A stretch of DNA of 64,000 nt, taken from NCBI GenBank assembly GCA_022071945.1, contig JAJVIN010000050.1:1-64000 (forward strand), in the 5' to 3' direction. Below the pieces are notes generated by a model, which worked only from the letters and a program-made list of their open reading frames with translations, searched no databases and had not been told where the DNA came from. Made by a program: the position numbers and the translations under genes. How positions within the stretch are numbered: the first letter of the stretch is position 1; every line of letters starts with the position of its first letter. Source of the stretch: Thermoanaerobaculia bacterium (lineage in GTDB: Bacteria; Acidobacteriota; Thermoanaerobaculia; UBA5066). This document shows positions 38,534 to 46,693 of the stretch, piece by piece.

Positions 38534-38971
38534 ATGCCGACAGTGAAGGACGTCCTTGCCTCGAAGAAGTCTCTCGGAGTCATTACCGTCCTTCCGGACT
38601 GCAGCGTTCGCGACGCCTGCAGGCTGATGAGGGACCGCCGCATTGGAGCCCTCCTCGTCTCCGACGGGGACGAACTGGAGGGGATCTTCACCGAGCGTGA
38701 CGTGATGAACCTCGTGGTGGCCGAGGAGAGGGACCCCGCAACGACGAGGGTCTCGGAGGTCATGACCCGGAAGGTCGTCGTCGTGCGGCCCGAGAGGCGG
38801 GTCGACGAGGTCGAGGCCATCATGCGCCAGGAGCGGGTCCGGCACGTTCCGGTGGTGGGCGAGAAGGGGCTGATCGGCATGATCTCGATCGGCGATGTGA
38901 ACGCCTTCAATGCCGCCGAGGATCACCAGACCGTCGAGTACCTGACGCAGTACATCCAGGGAAGAGCCTGA
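38534..38971 (+). CDS. CBS-domain pair protein
   Basis: A 145-residue cytoplasmic protein made of two CBS motifs (about residues 10-65 and 75-132): ITVLPDCSVRDACRLMRDRR, GALLVSDGDELEGIFTERDV, then VVVVRPERRVDEVEAIMRQE and HVPVVGEKGLIGMISIGDV. Such pairs bind adenine nucleotides and adjust partner proteins by energy charge. No effector domain is attached, so the target is unknown. ATG 38534 lacks an obvious ribosome-binding site. Confidence 0.9.
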   Translation: MPTVKDVLASKKSLGVITVLPDCSVRDACRLMRDRRIGALLVSDGDELEGIFTERDVMNLVVAEERDPATTRVSEVMTRKVVVVRPERRVDEVEAIMRQERVRHVPVVGEKGLIGMISIGDVNAFNAAEDHQTVEYLTQYIQGRA

Positions 38972-39123
38972 TCGCTTTCTGAGTGGTCGTGGCAAAGCGC
39001 CCTGGGTCGCGTCGACCCGGAAGGAGGGGCATAAACTAGGAGGCCCTCCCTTCCGGGAGCACAGATCCATCTGGCGGCCTTTCCCGCGGGTTTCCCGGCG
39101 GGAGACGCCAGCAAGGAGAGACC

Positions 39124-40269
39124 GTGATCGACGAGACCCTGACCATGATTCCGGGCCCCACGCCCGTCCACCCTCGAATCCTCGACGCTCTCGCCCGGCC
39201 GACCGTATCCCACGTGGCCCCCGTGTTCGTGGAGGCCTTCAAGAGCGCCCTTGCCGATTTCAAGAAGCTCTGCCAGAGCTCCCTCGGGCAGCCCTTCATC
39301 GTGGCCGGGAGCGGCACTCTGGCCATGGAGATGGCCCTCGTGAACTCGGTCGCCCCGGGAGAGCCAATCCTGGTCGTTTCTCAGGGCTACTTCGGAGACC
39401 GGTGGGGCGATCTCGCGGCTGCGTTCGGCATCCCGTGTGACGTTCTTCGGGCGGAGTGGGGCCGTGCCGTGCCCGCCGGCGAGGTCGCGGCCCGGCTGGC
39501 ATCGAAGACCTACTCCGCGGTGACGGTCACGCACGTCGACACCTCCACGGGTACGTGCGCCCCGGTGGAAGCCTATGCCGGGCTCCTGAAGGGGCGAGAG
39601 GAACTCTTCATCCTGGATGGCGTCTGCGCCACGGGCGGTGTGGACGAGCCCTGTGATTCGTGGGGCGTCGACATCCTGCTGACGGGTGCGCAGAAGGCGA
39701 TCGCGGCCCCTCCGGGCCTCGCCCTCTGCCTCTTCTCGCCGCGGGCGATGGAGAAGCGCAAAAGCCGGTCCTCCGTTCCCGCCTATTACGCTGACATTCT
39801 CCGGTGGCTCCCCATCATGGAGGACCCGTCGCGCTACTTCGCCACGCCCCCCGTCAACGAGATCGTGTCGCTGGCCGAGGCGCTCCGGCTCCTGCACAGC
39901 GAGGGGCTGCCGGCTCGTTTCGCGCGTCACCGGCGGTTGGCGTCGGCCGTTCGCGCCGGCCTCACGGCCCTCGGTCTCGAGTACGTGACAGAGGAATCCT
40001 CGCGCGCCGACACGCTGTCGGTCCTCCGGTATCCCGAAGGCGTCGTGGACCTCGCCTTCCGGAAGGAGGCCGCAAGCCGAGGGGTCGTCTTCGCGGGCGG
40101 CCTGGGGCCGATCGCGGGCAAGGCCTTCCGCTTCGGGCACATGGGGAACATCGGAACCGGCGAAGTCGCCCGGGCCCTGACCGTCATCGAGGAGAGCCTC
40201 CGCGCGGCCGGGATATCCATCGTTCCCGGGACCGCCCTCGCCGCCGCGGCTCCCTTCCACTCGGCCTGA
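39124..40269 (+). CDS. Class V PLP aminotransferase (alanine-glyoxylate / serine-pyruvate type)
   Basis: A 381-residue aminotransferase. Family segments are TMIPGPTPVHPRIL, FIVAGSGTLAMEMAL, THVDTSTGTCAPVE, FILDGVCATGG and the PLP lysine in TGAQKAIAAPPG; it ends with AFRFGHMGNIGTGEV. These match alanine-glyoxylate or serine-glyoxylate aminotransferases used in glycine/serine and glyoxylate metabolism; the amino donor cannot be fixed from sequence alone. The start is GTG 39124 after AAGGAGAG. A bipartite hairpin separates it from the convergent RNB gene. Confidence 0.9.
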   Translation: MIDETLTMIPGPTPVHPRILDALARPTVSHVAPVFVEAFKSALADFKKLCQSSLGQPFIVAGSGTLAMEMALVNSVAPGEPILVVSQGYFGDRWGDLAAAFGIPCDVLRAEWGRAVPAGEVAARLASKTYSAVTVTHVDTSTGTCAPVEAYAGLLKGREELFILDGVCATGGVDEPCDSWGVDILLTGAQKAIAAPPGLALCLFSPRAMEKRKSRSSVPAYYADILRWLPIMEDPSRYFATPPVNEIVSLAEALRLLHSEGLPARFARHRRLASAVRAGLTALGLEYVTEESSRADTLSVLRYPEGVVDLAFRKEAASRGVVFAGGLGPIAGKAFRFGHMGNIGTGEVARALTVIEESLRAAGISIVPGTALAAAAPFHSA

Positions 40270-40270
40270 A

Positions 40271-40331
40271 GCCGGAAGGAGACCCTGGATGGGGCGGAGG
40301 TTGACCTCTCCGCCCCTGGACGGCTTCCGGC
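40271..40331. terminator. Bipartite hairpin between convergent genes
   Basis: An outer stem GCCGGAAG (40271-40278) / CTTCCGGC (40324-40331) encloses an inner stem GGGGCGGAG (40291-40299) / CTCCGCCCC (40308-40316). It sits exactly between the stops of the aminotransferase (40269) and the RNB gene (40338), suited to act on both transcripts, but there is no T-run. Confidence 0.5.
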
Positions 40332-40337
40332 GCGCGT

Positions 40338-41813
40338 TCAAGCGCGCTGGTGGGCGAAGTCGATGAAGCCCCGCTCGACGTCGGTGTCGACGAGCCTCAC
40401 GGTCACCCGGTCGCCCACGTCGAGGCCGTTCGCGCCACGGACGACCCGTCCCTCGACGGGCGGGTGGAGGATCCTTACCCACGTCCCTTTTTCGGCCGCA
40501 CCCGTGATGATCCCGTCGAAGGTGTCGCCCACGCGGCCCGAGAGGACCAGAGCGGCGGCGGACTTCTTCAACCTGCGCTCGACCTTGCTGGCGTCGTTTT
40601 CCTTCAGGGTGCAGTGCCGGGCGAGGGCGGCGAGTTCCTCAGCGGTGTAGGGGCACGGAGCCCCGGAAAGGGCGGCCTTCAGGAGTCTCTGGGTGATGAG
40701 GTCGGGGTAGCGCCGGTTGGGAGCCGTCGAGTGGGTGTAGTCCTTCGCGGCAAGCCCGAAGTGTCCGGGGGAGTTCTGTCCAGGGACCTCCACCGCGTAC
40801 TCGCCGGGGCCCATCAGCTTGACGATCGAAAGGGAGAGATCGGGGAAGCGAAGAGGATCCGCCGCTTTTCGTCTGCCGAGGAAGGAGGCGAGAGCCTTGC
40901 TGTCGGGTTCGGCCGGGAGCTCCTCGCCCAGGGAGGCGGCGAGCTCGACGATTCGCCTCCAGCGGGCCGGTTCCCTGACGACTCGTCGAATCGAGGGGAC
41001 GCCGCGAGATTCGAGGAACCGGGCGGTGGCGCCGTTGGCGGCGATCATCAGGTTCTCGATCAGCTCCTTGGCGCGATTGGTCCGCTCGGGGCGCAGATCG
41101 ACGAGCGACGCTCCGGAGAAGACGGGCCGCGCCTCGAGGGAGTGGAGCGACAGGGCTCCGTTCTCGTACCGGATCTGTTTGAGATCCCGGGCGACTTCGT
41201 CCTGCGCACGCAGCTGCTGTGCGATCTCGGGCAGGGCAGCGATGGCCTCTGGCGCCTGTCCCGAGCCGTCGAGCCAGTCTCCGACGGCTCCGTACGTCAG
41301 CCTTGCGTGGTTCTTGACGACGGCGCGGTAGACATCGAATCCGAGCATGGCGCCGTCGGAGCTGATCTCCATCGCGACGACGCAGGCGAGCCGTTCCTCT
41401 CCCTCGTTCAGGGATGTCAGATCGTATGAAAGCCGCTCCGGGAGCATCGAAAAGACGCCTCCGGGCGTGTAGACGGAGGTCGTGTTCGTCCGCGCGTGGG
41501 AGTCGGTCGCGGAACCGCGCCGGGCTCGCGCGTCGACGTCGGCGATGCCCACGAGAATCCGGACGGCCCCCGAGGCGAGAGGCTCGGCGACCGAAACCTG
41601 ATCCAGGTCCCTCGACTCGTCATTGTCGATCGAGAACCACGGGAGGTGCGTCAGGTCGCGAACGGCTCCACCCTCCGCCGGCAATTCGCCGCGGAGCGCC
41701 TCGACCTCCGCGAGAACCTCGGGTTCGAATTCGGGTGAAAAGCCTCTCTCGAGCATGGCATCCCGAGCGATTTCGCGAAGGCGGGACCTGTGATCGGGGT
41801 TCTGCTGGCTCAT
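40338..41813 (-). CDS. RNB-family 3'-5' exoribonuclease, short form
   Basis: A 491-residue RNase II/R relative. The RNB catalytic domain holds FSIDNDESRDLDQ, whose Asp residues coordinate magnesium, plus VGIADVDA, YTPGGVFSMLPERLS and YTHSTAPNRRYPDLITQRLL. A C-terminal S1-like barrel follows (VGDTFDGIITGAAEKGTWVR). The usual N-terminal cold-shock domains are missing, leaving only about 60 preceding residues. It probably degrades RNA from the 3' end, or trims specific transcripts. The start MSQQNPDH was chosen over an upstream ATG because upstream residues do not look like protein. A small membrane protein is divergent. Confidence 0.88.
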   Translation of the reverse strand: MSQQNPDHRSRLREIARDAMLERGFSPEFEPEVLAEVEALRGELPAEGGAVRDLTHLPWFSIDNDESRDLDQVSVAEPLASGAVRILVGIADVDARARRGSATDSHARTNTTSVYTPGGVFSMLPERLSYDLTSLNEGEERLACVVAMEISSDGAMLGFDVYRAVVKNHARLTYGAVGDWLDGSGQAPEAIAALPEIAQQLRAQDEVARDLKQIRYENGALSLHSLEARPVFSGASLVDLRPERTNRAKELIENLMIAANGATARFLESRGVPSIRRVVREPARWRRIVELAASLGEELPAEPDSKALASFLGRRKAADPLRFPDLSLSIVKLMGPGEYAVEVPGQNSPGHFGLAAKDYTHSTAPNRRYPDLITQRLLKAALSGAPCPYTAEELAALARHCTLKENDASKVERRLKKSAAALVLSGRVGDTFDGIITGAAEKGTWVRILHPPVEGRVVRGANGLDVGDRVTVRLVDTDVERGFIDFAHQRA

Positions 41814-41877
41814 GCGGCGAGTATCGCCCAGCGCGGGGGCCGGCAACGGGCTATCCTCCCGCCAAGGAGCACCCCAC

Positions 41878-42243
41878 ATGAACAGGGCAACCGTGAGCAT
41901 CCGGATCTTCGGTGTCTACTTGGTCTTGCTCGGCCTGGCGGCGATGGCATCGCCGAATCTCGTTCTGTCTCCGTTCGGGCTACCCCCGACGTCCGAGGTC
42001 TGGTTTCGTGTCATCGGGGTCCTGGCGGCCGTGCTGGGCTACTACTACCTCGAGGCGGCTCGCGCGGGGCTCACATCCTTCTACCGCGCGACGATCGCGG
42101 GCCGGAGCTTCGTCTTCGTGGCGTTCATCGCCTTCGTGCTCCTCGGATTCGTGAAGCCCGTCCTGATCGTCTTCGGGACCATCGATCTGGCGGGAGCCGC
42201 CTGGACGGCGTTCTGTCTCTGGGGCGGTGGGAAAGACCAGTAG
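41878..42243 (+). CDS. Small four-helix membrane protein
   Basis: A 121-residue hydrophobic protein with about four membrane segments (IRIFGVYLVLLGLAAMA, VWFRVIGVLAAVLGYYYL, FVFVAFIAFVLLGF and VLIVFGTIDLAGAAWTAF). An AAGGAGC precedes the ATG at 41878. I recognise no defined family; short proteins of this type are commonly annotated as hypothetical. It is divergent from the RNB gene. Confidence 0.7.
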   Translation: MNRATVSIRIFGVYLVLLGLAAMASPNLVLSPFGLPPTSEVWFRVIGVLAAVLGYYYLEAARAGLTSFYRATIAGRSFVFVAFIAFVLLGFVKPVLIVFGTIDLAGAAWTAFCLWGGGKDQ

Positions 42244-42401
42244 AGGCTGGCGCGGGGTGACCAGGCCATGTTCGATGCTCTGATGCGGGCTCGAGAAGGT
42301 CTCCCCGGAAGATCCGACGAGATACTCCGGGGGCGCCCGAGTGGAGGCGAGGGGAGCGTGGAGACGGAGCCGGAGGCGGCCCCGTGCGATAGGATGACTT
42401 C

Positions 42402-42641
42402 ATGAACGCCGCCTCAATCTCAGTCGACTCCGAAGTCACCGAATTGATCGCGCGCCACTTCCCAGGAGTCACCCCCCGCCTGGGCGCCGTCGAGGACCCG
42501 GAAGCAGCCGCTCACCTCACCTACGTCATCGTTCCCGTGAGTGTTCGCGGTCAGGAAAGCGAAGCCCGGCTCGAGGCCCTGCGCAAGGAACTCCGCGTGC
42601 GCGGACTGTCTGGAATCACTGTCGAGCTCGACTACAGCTAG
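42402..42641 (+). CDS. Small hypothetical protein
   Basis: A 79-residue acidic protein (MNAASISVDSEVTELIARHF ... SGITVELDYS) with no signal peptide, membrane helix or Cys. It looks like a small alpha/beta protein ending in a beta-strand. An AGGATGA sequence precedes ATG 42402. The family is not recognised and it stands alone. Confidence 0.5.
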   Translation: MNAASISVDSEVTELIARHFPGVTPRLGAVEDPEAAAHLTYVIVPVSVRGQESEARLEALRKELRVRGLSGITVELDYS

Positions 42642-42835
42642 CCCGGCCTCACGAGGATTCGGGGATCGGATCAGAACTGGCGGGAGTCCGGCGCCTGCAC
42701 CCTGGGGGCTCGCGCAGGGACGCCGGCGCCTCTTGCGCGGACCGCGGGAAGACGCCGTGCCATGAGGGGGATTCTGGCAAGCGGCGCCGAAGCCCCCGCT
42801 GGGTTCGCGGCACGAGGCCGTGCTAGGGTCGCACG

Positions 42836-43495
42836 ATGTTCGCCGGACACGCCGCCGTCGCGCTGGCAGCCAAGCCCCTCCTCCCGCGCCGGTCGCTGGG
42901 AGTTCTCTTTGCCGCCACGTACCTGATCGACCTGATCTGGCCAGTCTTCTTGCTTCTCGGGTGGGAGCGGGTCGAGATCGAGCCGGGGAATACCGCCTTC
43001 ACTCCGCTGGCCTTCGTCCACTATCCCTGGACCCACAGCCTGCTGACGGTCGCCGCCTGGAGCCTCCTGTTCTCCCTGGCGGCGATGAAGGGAGCCGTGA
43101 AGCCTGTACGGGACCTTCTCTTGCTCGCCTCCATCGTCGCGAGCCACTGGGTTCTCGACCTCCTCTCTCACCGGCCAGATCTTCCGCTCGCCCCTGGAGG
43201 TTCGGCGCTTCTTGGCCTCGGTCTCTGGGACTCCGTTCCTGCCACGTTGATTGTCGAAGGGGGACTGTTTCTGACCGGAATCCTCATCTATGTCCGGTCC
43301 ACCCCCTCGAGGGACCGGACCGGGATCCTGGCCTTGTGGTCGCTTCTGATCCTCATCGGCGGAATCTGGGTTTCGGGGCCCTTCTCGCCGCCCCCTCCGA
43401 GCGCCGGAGCGATCGGGGCCGTCGGGCTCATGATGTGGCTCCTTCCCGTCTGGGCGTGGTGGGCCGACCGGCACCGGGCGCCGCGGGGTGCCTGA
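42836..43495 (+). CDS. Integral membrane protein resembling DUF457/YdjM-type metal-dependent hydrolases
   Basis: A 219-residue membrane protein with about six hydrophobic segments. Histidine-rich positions near membrane faces (FAGHAAVALAAK, YPWTHSLLT and SHWVLDLLSHRPDLPL) match the pattern of membrane-bound metal-dependent hydrolases, where His and Asp would bind a metal. Activity in that group is poorly defined. The ATG at 42836 has only a weak upstream site. It is convergent with the GspG-like gene. Confidence 0.7.
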   Translation: MFAGHAAVALAAKPLLPRRSLGVLFAATYLIDLIWPVFLLLGWERVEIEPGNTAFTPLAFVHYPWTHSLLTVAAWSLLFSLAAMKGAVKPVRDLLLLASIVASHWVLDLLSHRPDLPLAPGGSALLGLGLWDSVPATLIVEGGLFLTGILIYVRSTPSRDRTGILALWSLLILIGGIWVSGPFSPPPPSAGAIGAVGLMMWLLPVWAWWADRHRAPRGA

Positions 43496-43596
43496 GTTGC
43501 CGTGGCCAGAGGCACTCCCTGGGTCAATGCCCTCGTGGACTCAAGAGCCGCAAGAGTGCCTGTGCCCGGATCCATCCTCCAGGGCGGGCAGGGATG

Positions 43597-44220
43597 TCAG
43601 GGGGCAGTTGCCGGAACGTCCTGGATAGTCAGGAAGTTGCCGTTGCAGAAGACGATGTCCGTCGTGGTCTCGTCACCGGATACGACACCCCTCCGCGCCT
43701 TGCATCCCGACGAGAGGAGAAGCGAGATGACGGCATCGGAATTCTGGTAGATGGAGTCGTTTCCGGGACTGAGGATCACGAACGTCCTGCCGTCCGCCGA
43801 CGTTGCGTAGCGGTACGACTGTCCCCATGGGTCCTTGGATGAAGGCGGGTTCTCGGTTCCAAGAGCCGGGGCAATGGCCCGGTATGCCTCGGGCCAGTTG
43901 CCGGACGGGTAGCGGCCGTGATCGATGGCGTAGTCACGCAGGGCGTCAGAGAGACGCTGGATGTCGCGCTTGGCCGTCATGAGCCTCGAAAGCGGCGGCG
44001 GTCCGGCGTCGACAGGGCGTGATACCCCTGTGGCCGGCGGTCTGGCCCGGGGTGGGAGGATGCCCCGGACATAGGCGAACGTTCCGCCGCCGGCGACGAG
44101 AAGGACGCCCAGGACTGTCATCCACAGCCTGGAGTTTCCCCGTTGCTGGACGGCCTCGAAGTGAGGAACGCTGACGGAGTTCGCCTCTCCTAGCCCTTCT
44201 CCGACGTGAAGCGTCGACAT
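43597..44220 (-). CDS. Membrane-anchored protein with GspG-like (T2SS pseudopilin) domain
   Basis: A 207-residue protein: a 33-residue hydrophilic start, one membrane helix (MTVLGVLLVAGGGTFAYV), a Pro/Arg-rich linker, and an external domain. The segment DIQRLSDALRDYAIDHGRYP, then KDPWGQSYRYATSADGRTF and ILSPGND, closely follows the C-terminal half of type II secretion pseudopilin GspG. It lacks a prepilin leader, so it is probably a single-pass anchored protein, not a polymerising pilin. Four Cys occur near the end. It lies in frame with, and 69 bases downstream of, the stop of a TonB-receptor remnant. Confidence 0.65.
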   Translation of the reverse strand: MSTLHVGEGLGEANSVSVPHFEAVQQRGNSRLWMTVLGVLLVAGGGTFAYVRGILPPRARPPATGVSRPVDAGPPPLSRLMTAKRDIQRLSDALRDYAIDHGRYPSGNWPEAYRAIAPALGTENPPSSKDPWGQSYRYATSADGRTFVILSPGNDSIYQNSDAVISLLLSSGCKARRGVVSGDETTTDIVFCNGNFLTIQDVPATAP

Positions 44221-44289
44221 GTTCGATGCACGGTCCCCGCCGAGCAGGGCCGCCCGCTCCTCCTCCGTGTCGTGGTTGTGCTGCGGGTT

Positions 44290-45423
44290 CTACTGGTAGG
44301 TCCCCGACGGATAGCTGCTGACGGCTCCCTCGAAGTTCCCGACGAGCTTCGAATAGACGTAGCTCGCCTGGAGGTAGAGGTCCTTGCTGGGCCGATGCTG
44401 GACGGCGACCTCGACGCCGCGGTAGTAGCGATTTGCCCTCACCGTCTCGCACGGGATGGGCACCTCGTTCGTCGGGTAGTCCGCGAAGCAGCGAGGGTCC
44501 GCCGGATCACGGAACTCTCCCCACCGCCCTCCCTCGCCCGGATTCACGAGGGCGCACGTCTGGTAGTTGTCCGGCGGAAAGAGATCATAGATCCCCTGAC
44601 TGGGCCAATATCGATCGCAACGGTCCTCCAGAGCGCGGCCCCGCGACCGGTACGTGCCCCTCACACCGACCGACCAGCTGGACCCGAGCTGGGCCTCGGC
44701 TCCGGCCGAGACCTCGTCCTGGTAGCTCCCCTTGAGCCCCTCGGTAACGTAGACTCCGAAGTTGACCGCGCCTCCGAGACCGACGAGATCCGGTCCCGGC
44801 GACAGGTTCCACGCGAAAATCCTGTACTCGTTGCTCATCATGAGGGCCTGGAACTGCAAGGGGATGGCCTGGTAGTACCTCCCGTAGGAGGCGAAGAGCT
44901 TCGTTCGTCCCTTGCCGCCGAAGTCCCAGGCCACGGAAAGGCGGGGCGACCACTGATCCGTCAGCTCCAGGACGACGTCTCCGTTCGTGTGGACGAACTC
45001 CTGGAAGTCGTATCTCAGCCCAGCCTTGATCGTGAGGTTCGACAGGGGGCGCCAGGTATCCTGGACGAACGCCGAGGCGTTTCTCGTTCGGAAGTCCGAG
45101 CGGACGGCCGAGGCGGGCTGGAAGGTCGCACAGTCGTACCAGGGAACGGGACCGAAGTCACCTTGTCGTCCATCCCAGAGCTGCTTGCAGTTGAGAGGAT
45201 ACGCAGCGAGATACTGGTGCCAGACACCGAGGACAGTCCCGCCGTCCGGGCTATAGGAAGGGAAGATGGCCTCGCCCTGGTTGTACCAGCTCGTCCGGTT
45301 CGGATTCTCGAGATCGTAGCTGCCGCCCAGCTTGACCTCGTGGTTCCCGAGGGTGACGCTCCCACTGAGCTGCCAGGCATTTCGCCGGTACTTTTCGTCC
45401 GTCAGAAGGCCATTGAAGTCATT
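44290..45423 (-). pseudogene. TonB-dependent receptor (Oar-like) remnant, middle barrel only
   Basis: About 378 residues from NDFNGLLTDEKYRRNAW to SSYPSGTYQ show the beta-barrel pattern of large TonB-dependent receptors: VTLGNHEVKLGGSYD, SAFVQDTWRPLSNLTIKAG, GLRYDFQEF, LFASYGRYYQAIPLQ and YRGVEVAVQHRPSKDLYLQA. The signal peptide, carboxypeptidase-like domain, plug and terminal strands are missing: upstream is overlapped by the LOG-family gene on the other strand, and the frame stops early after a strand that normally continues. It therefore looks like a decayed receptor fragment. Confidence 0.7.
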
Positions 45424-45659
45424 ACCAGCGAGAGGTCCGGAACCAGGCGCGAACTGGCGCCGTGCAAGCCCGTTACGGGGGCGGGCGCGAAAATCCTTCG
45501 ATTCGGCTCTAGGGGCGTCGCGTTCTCGCCCAAACCGGCTCATCGACGAGGGGCCACCCGATGGGGCGTGGCCGTCTTCCGCTTTCCTCGCACGCGCGGC
45601 TCGAATCGATCCCCGATGAGACTCGCCGTCCGTTATTGTCTGGCGTCCAGGAGGTCTCC

Positions 45660-46259
45660 TTGCAGCGTCTTTGCGTCTTCTGCGGTTCAAGCCCGGGGTT
45701 GCGTCCGGAGTATCTCGAGGCGTCCCGGGACCTGGCACGGGTCCTGGCAGCGCAGAGGATCGAGCTGGTTTATGGCGGTTCTCGCGTCGGTCTGATGGGA
45801 GCGCTCGCTCAGGCCATGCTCGAGCACGGCGGACAGGTCACCGGTGTGATCCCGGAGGCACTGGTCGAGAAGGAGCTGGCCTTCACGGATGCCACCAGGC
45901 TCCACGTCGTCGGGTCCATGCACGAGCGGAAGGCCCTCATGGCGGACCTCTCCGACGGTTTCATCGCATTGCCAGGCGGGTTCGGGACACTCGACGAGTT
46001 CTTCGAGGCCGTGACCTGGGTTCAGCTGGGGATTCACCGGAAGCCCTGCGGGCTCCTGAACGTCTGCGGGTACTTCGACTCCTTGGCGGTGTTTCTCGAT
46101 CACGCCACGGAACGAGGCTTTATCCAGCGAGCTCACCGGGCGATCGTCTTGATGGCCGGGAACGGCGAGGAGCTTGTCTCGAAGCTCCGGACGTTTCTTC
46201 CCCCGGCCGTGGACAAGGCGGCATGGGCTCTCGAGCAGAACGGGCCGTTGAGAGCCTAG
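45660..46259 (+). CDS. LOG-family nucleoside 5'-monophosphate phosphoribohydrolase
   Basis: A 199-residue cytoplasmic protein with the LOG/lysine-decarboxylase-like signature: CVFCGSSPG, YGGSRVGLMG, MHERKALMADLSDGF and PGGFGTLDEFFE. Members remove ribose 5-phosphate from N-modified or plain nucleoside monophosphates, producing cytokinin-like bases in some organisms. The start is TTG 45660, five bases after AGGAGG; upstream ATG codons give non-protein-like residues and overlap the receptor remnant. Confidence 0.88.
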   Translation: MQRLCVFCGSSPGLRPEYLEASRDLARVLAAQRIELVYGGSRVGLMGALAQAMLEHGGQVTGVIPEALVEKELAFTDATRLHVVGSMHERKALMADLSDGFIALPGGFGTLDEFFEAVTWVQLGIHRKPCGLLNVCGYFDSLAVFLDHATERGFIQRAHRAIVLMAGNGEELVSKLRTFLPPAVDKAAWALEQNGPLRA

Positions 46260-46394
46260 GCCTCCTTCCGAGTGCCAAGGCGGGGGACGAGCGTAAATCC
46301 GAGTGGGTTTCTCTCCACAAACGGGGCCTCTGGACGGTCGGACGATTGACTCGACCGCCATCGGCCGTCTTCCGTCACGCTCTAACTCCCCCTG

Positions 46395-46417
46395 CCCCCT
46401 CTTTACAAAAGAGGGGG
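46395..46417. repeat. C-rich/T hairpin downstream of the LOG gene
   Basis: CCCCCTCTTT (46395-46404) pairs with AAAGAGGGGG (46408-46417) over a 3-nt loop. It lies about 135 bases past the LOG stop, just before the gene remnant. It lacks a T-tract on both strands and resembles scattered bacterial hairpin repeats. Confidence 0.5.
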
Positions 46418-46434
46418 TTCTCGGGCCAGATCAA

Positions 46435-46599
46435 ACGACTGCCGGTTTCTCCGCGACGACCCTCGCGAGCACGGTCGAGAGCATGTCGATGTGCTCTCTC
46501 TCCTCGGCATCGAGTTCCCGGTAGAGCTTCCACTCCGTCGAGCCCGCCGGGAACACCCGCCCGGCGTCGAGGAAGAAGCCGCGCGCCCGCTACTCGAGG
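46435..46599 (-). pseudogene. Remnant: decayed copy of the 3' end of the Nfn-ferritin fusion gene
   Basis: This 165-bp stretch aligns without gaps to 49076-49240, the last codons and stop of the Nfn-ferritin fusion, with 11 mismatches by my count (about 93% identity). On the minus strand it would encode RARGFFLDAG, a region near STEWKLYREL, DAEEREHIDM and the end AEKPAVV, then its own stop (TGA rather than TAG). A TAG replaces the Lys codon just before RARGFF, and similarity ends abruptly at 46599. It is a dead partial copy lying on the far side of the serine hydrolase gene. The rest of 46260-46693 contains no gene I can support. Confidence 0.85.
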
Positions 46600-46693
46600 A
46601 GATCTGGTGACTCTCGCCTTTCTGCGGATCACGACGGGGGCGGACATCCTGCGCCAGCCCCTGGCCCCGGACGCGACCCTCAGCCCTACGCCG

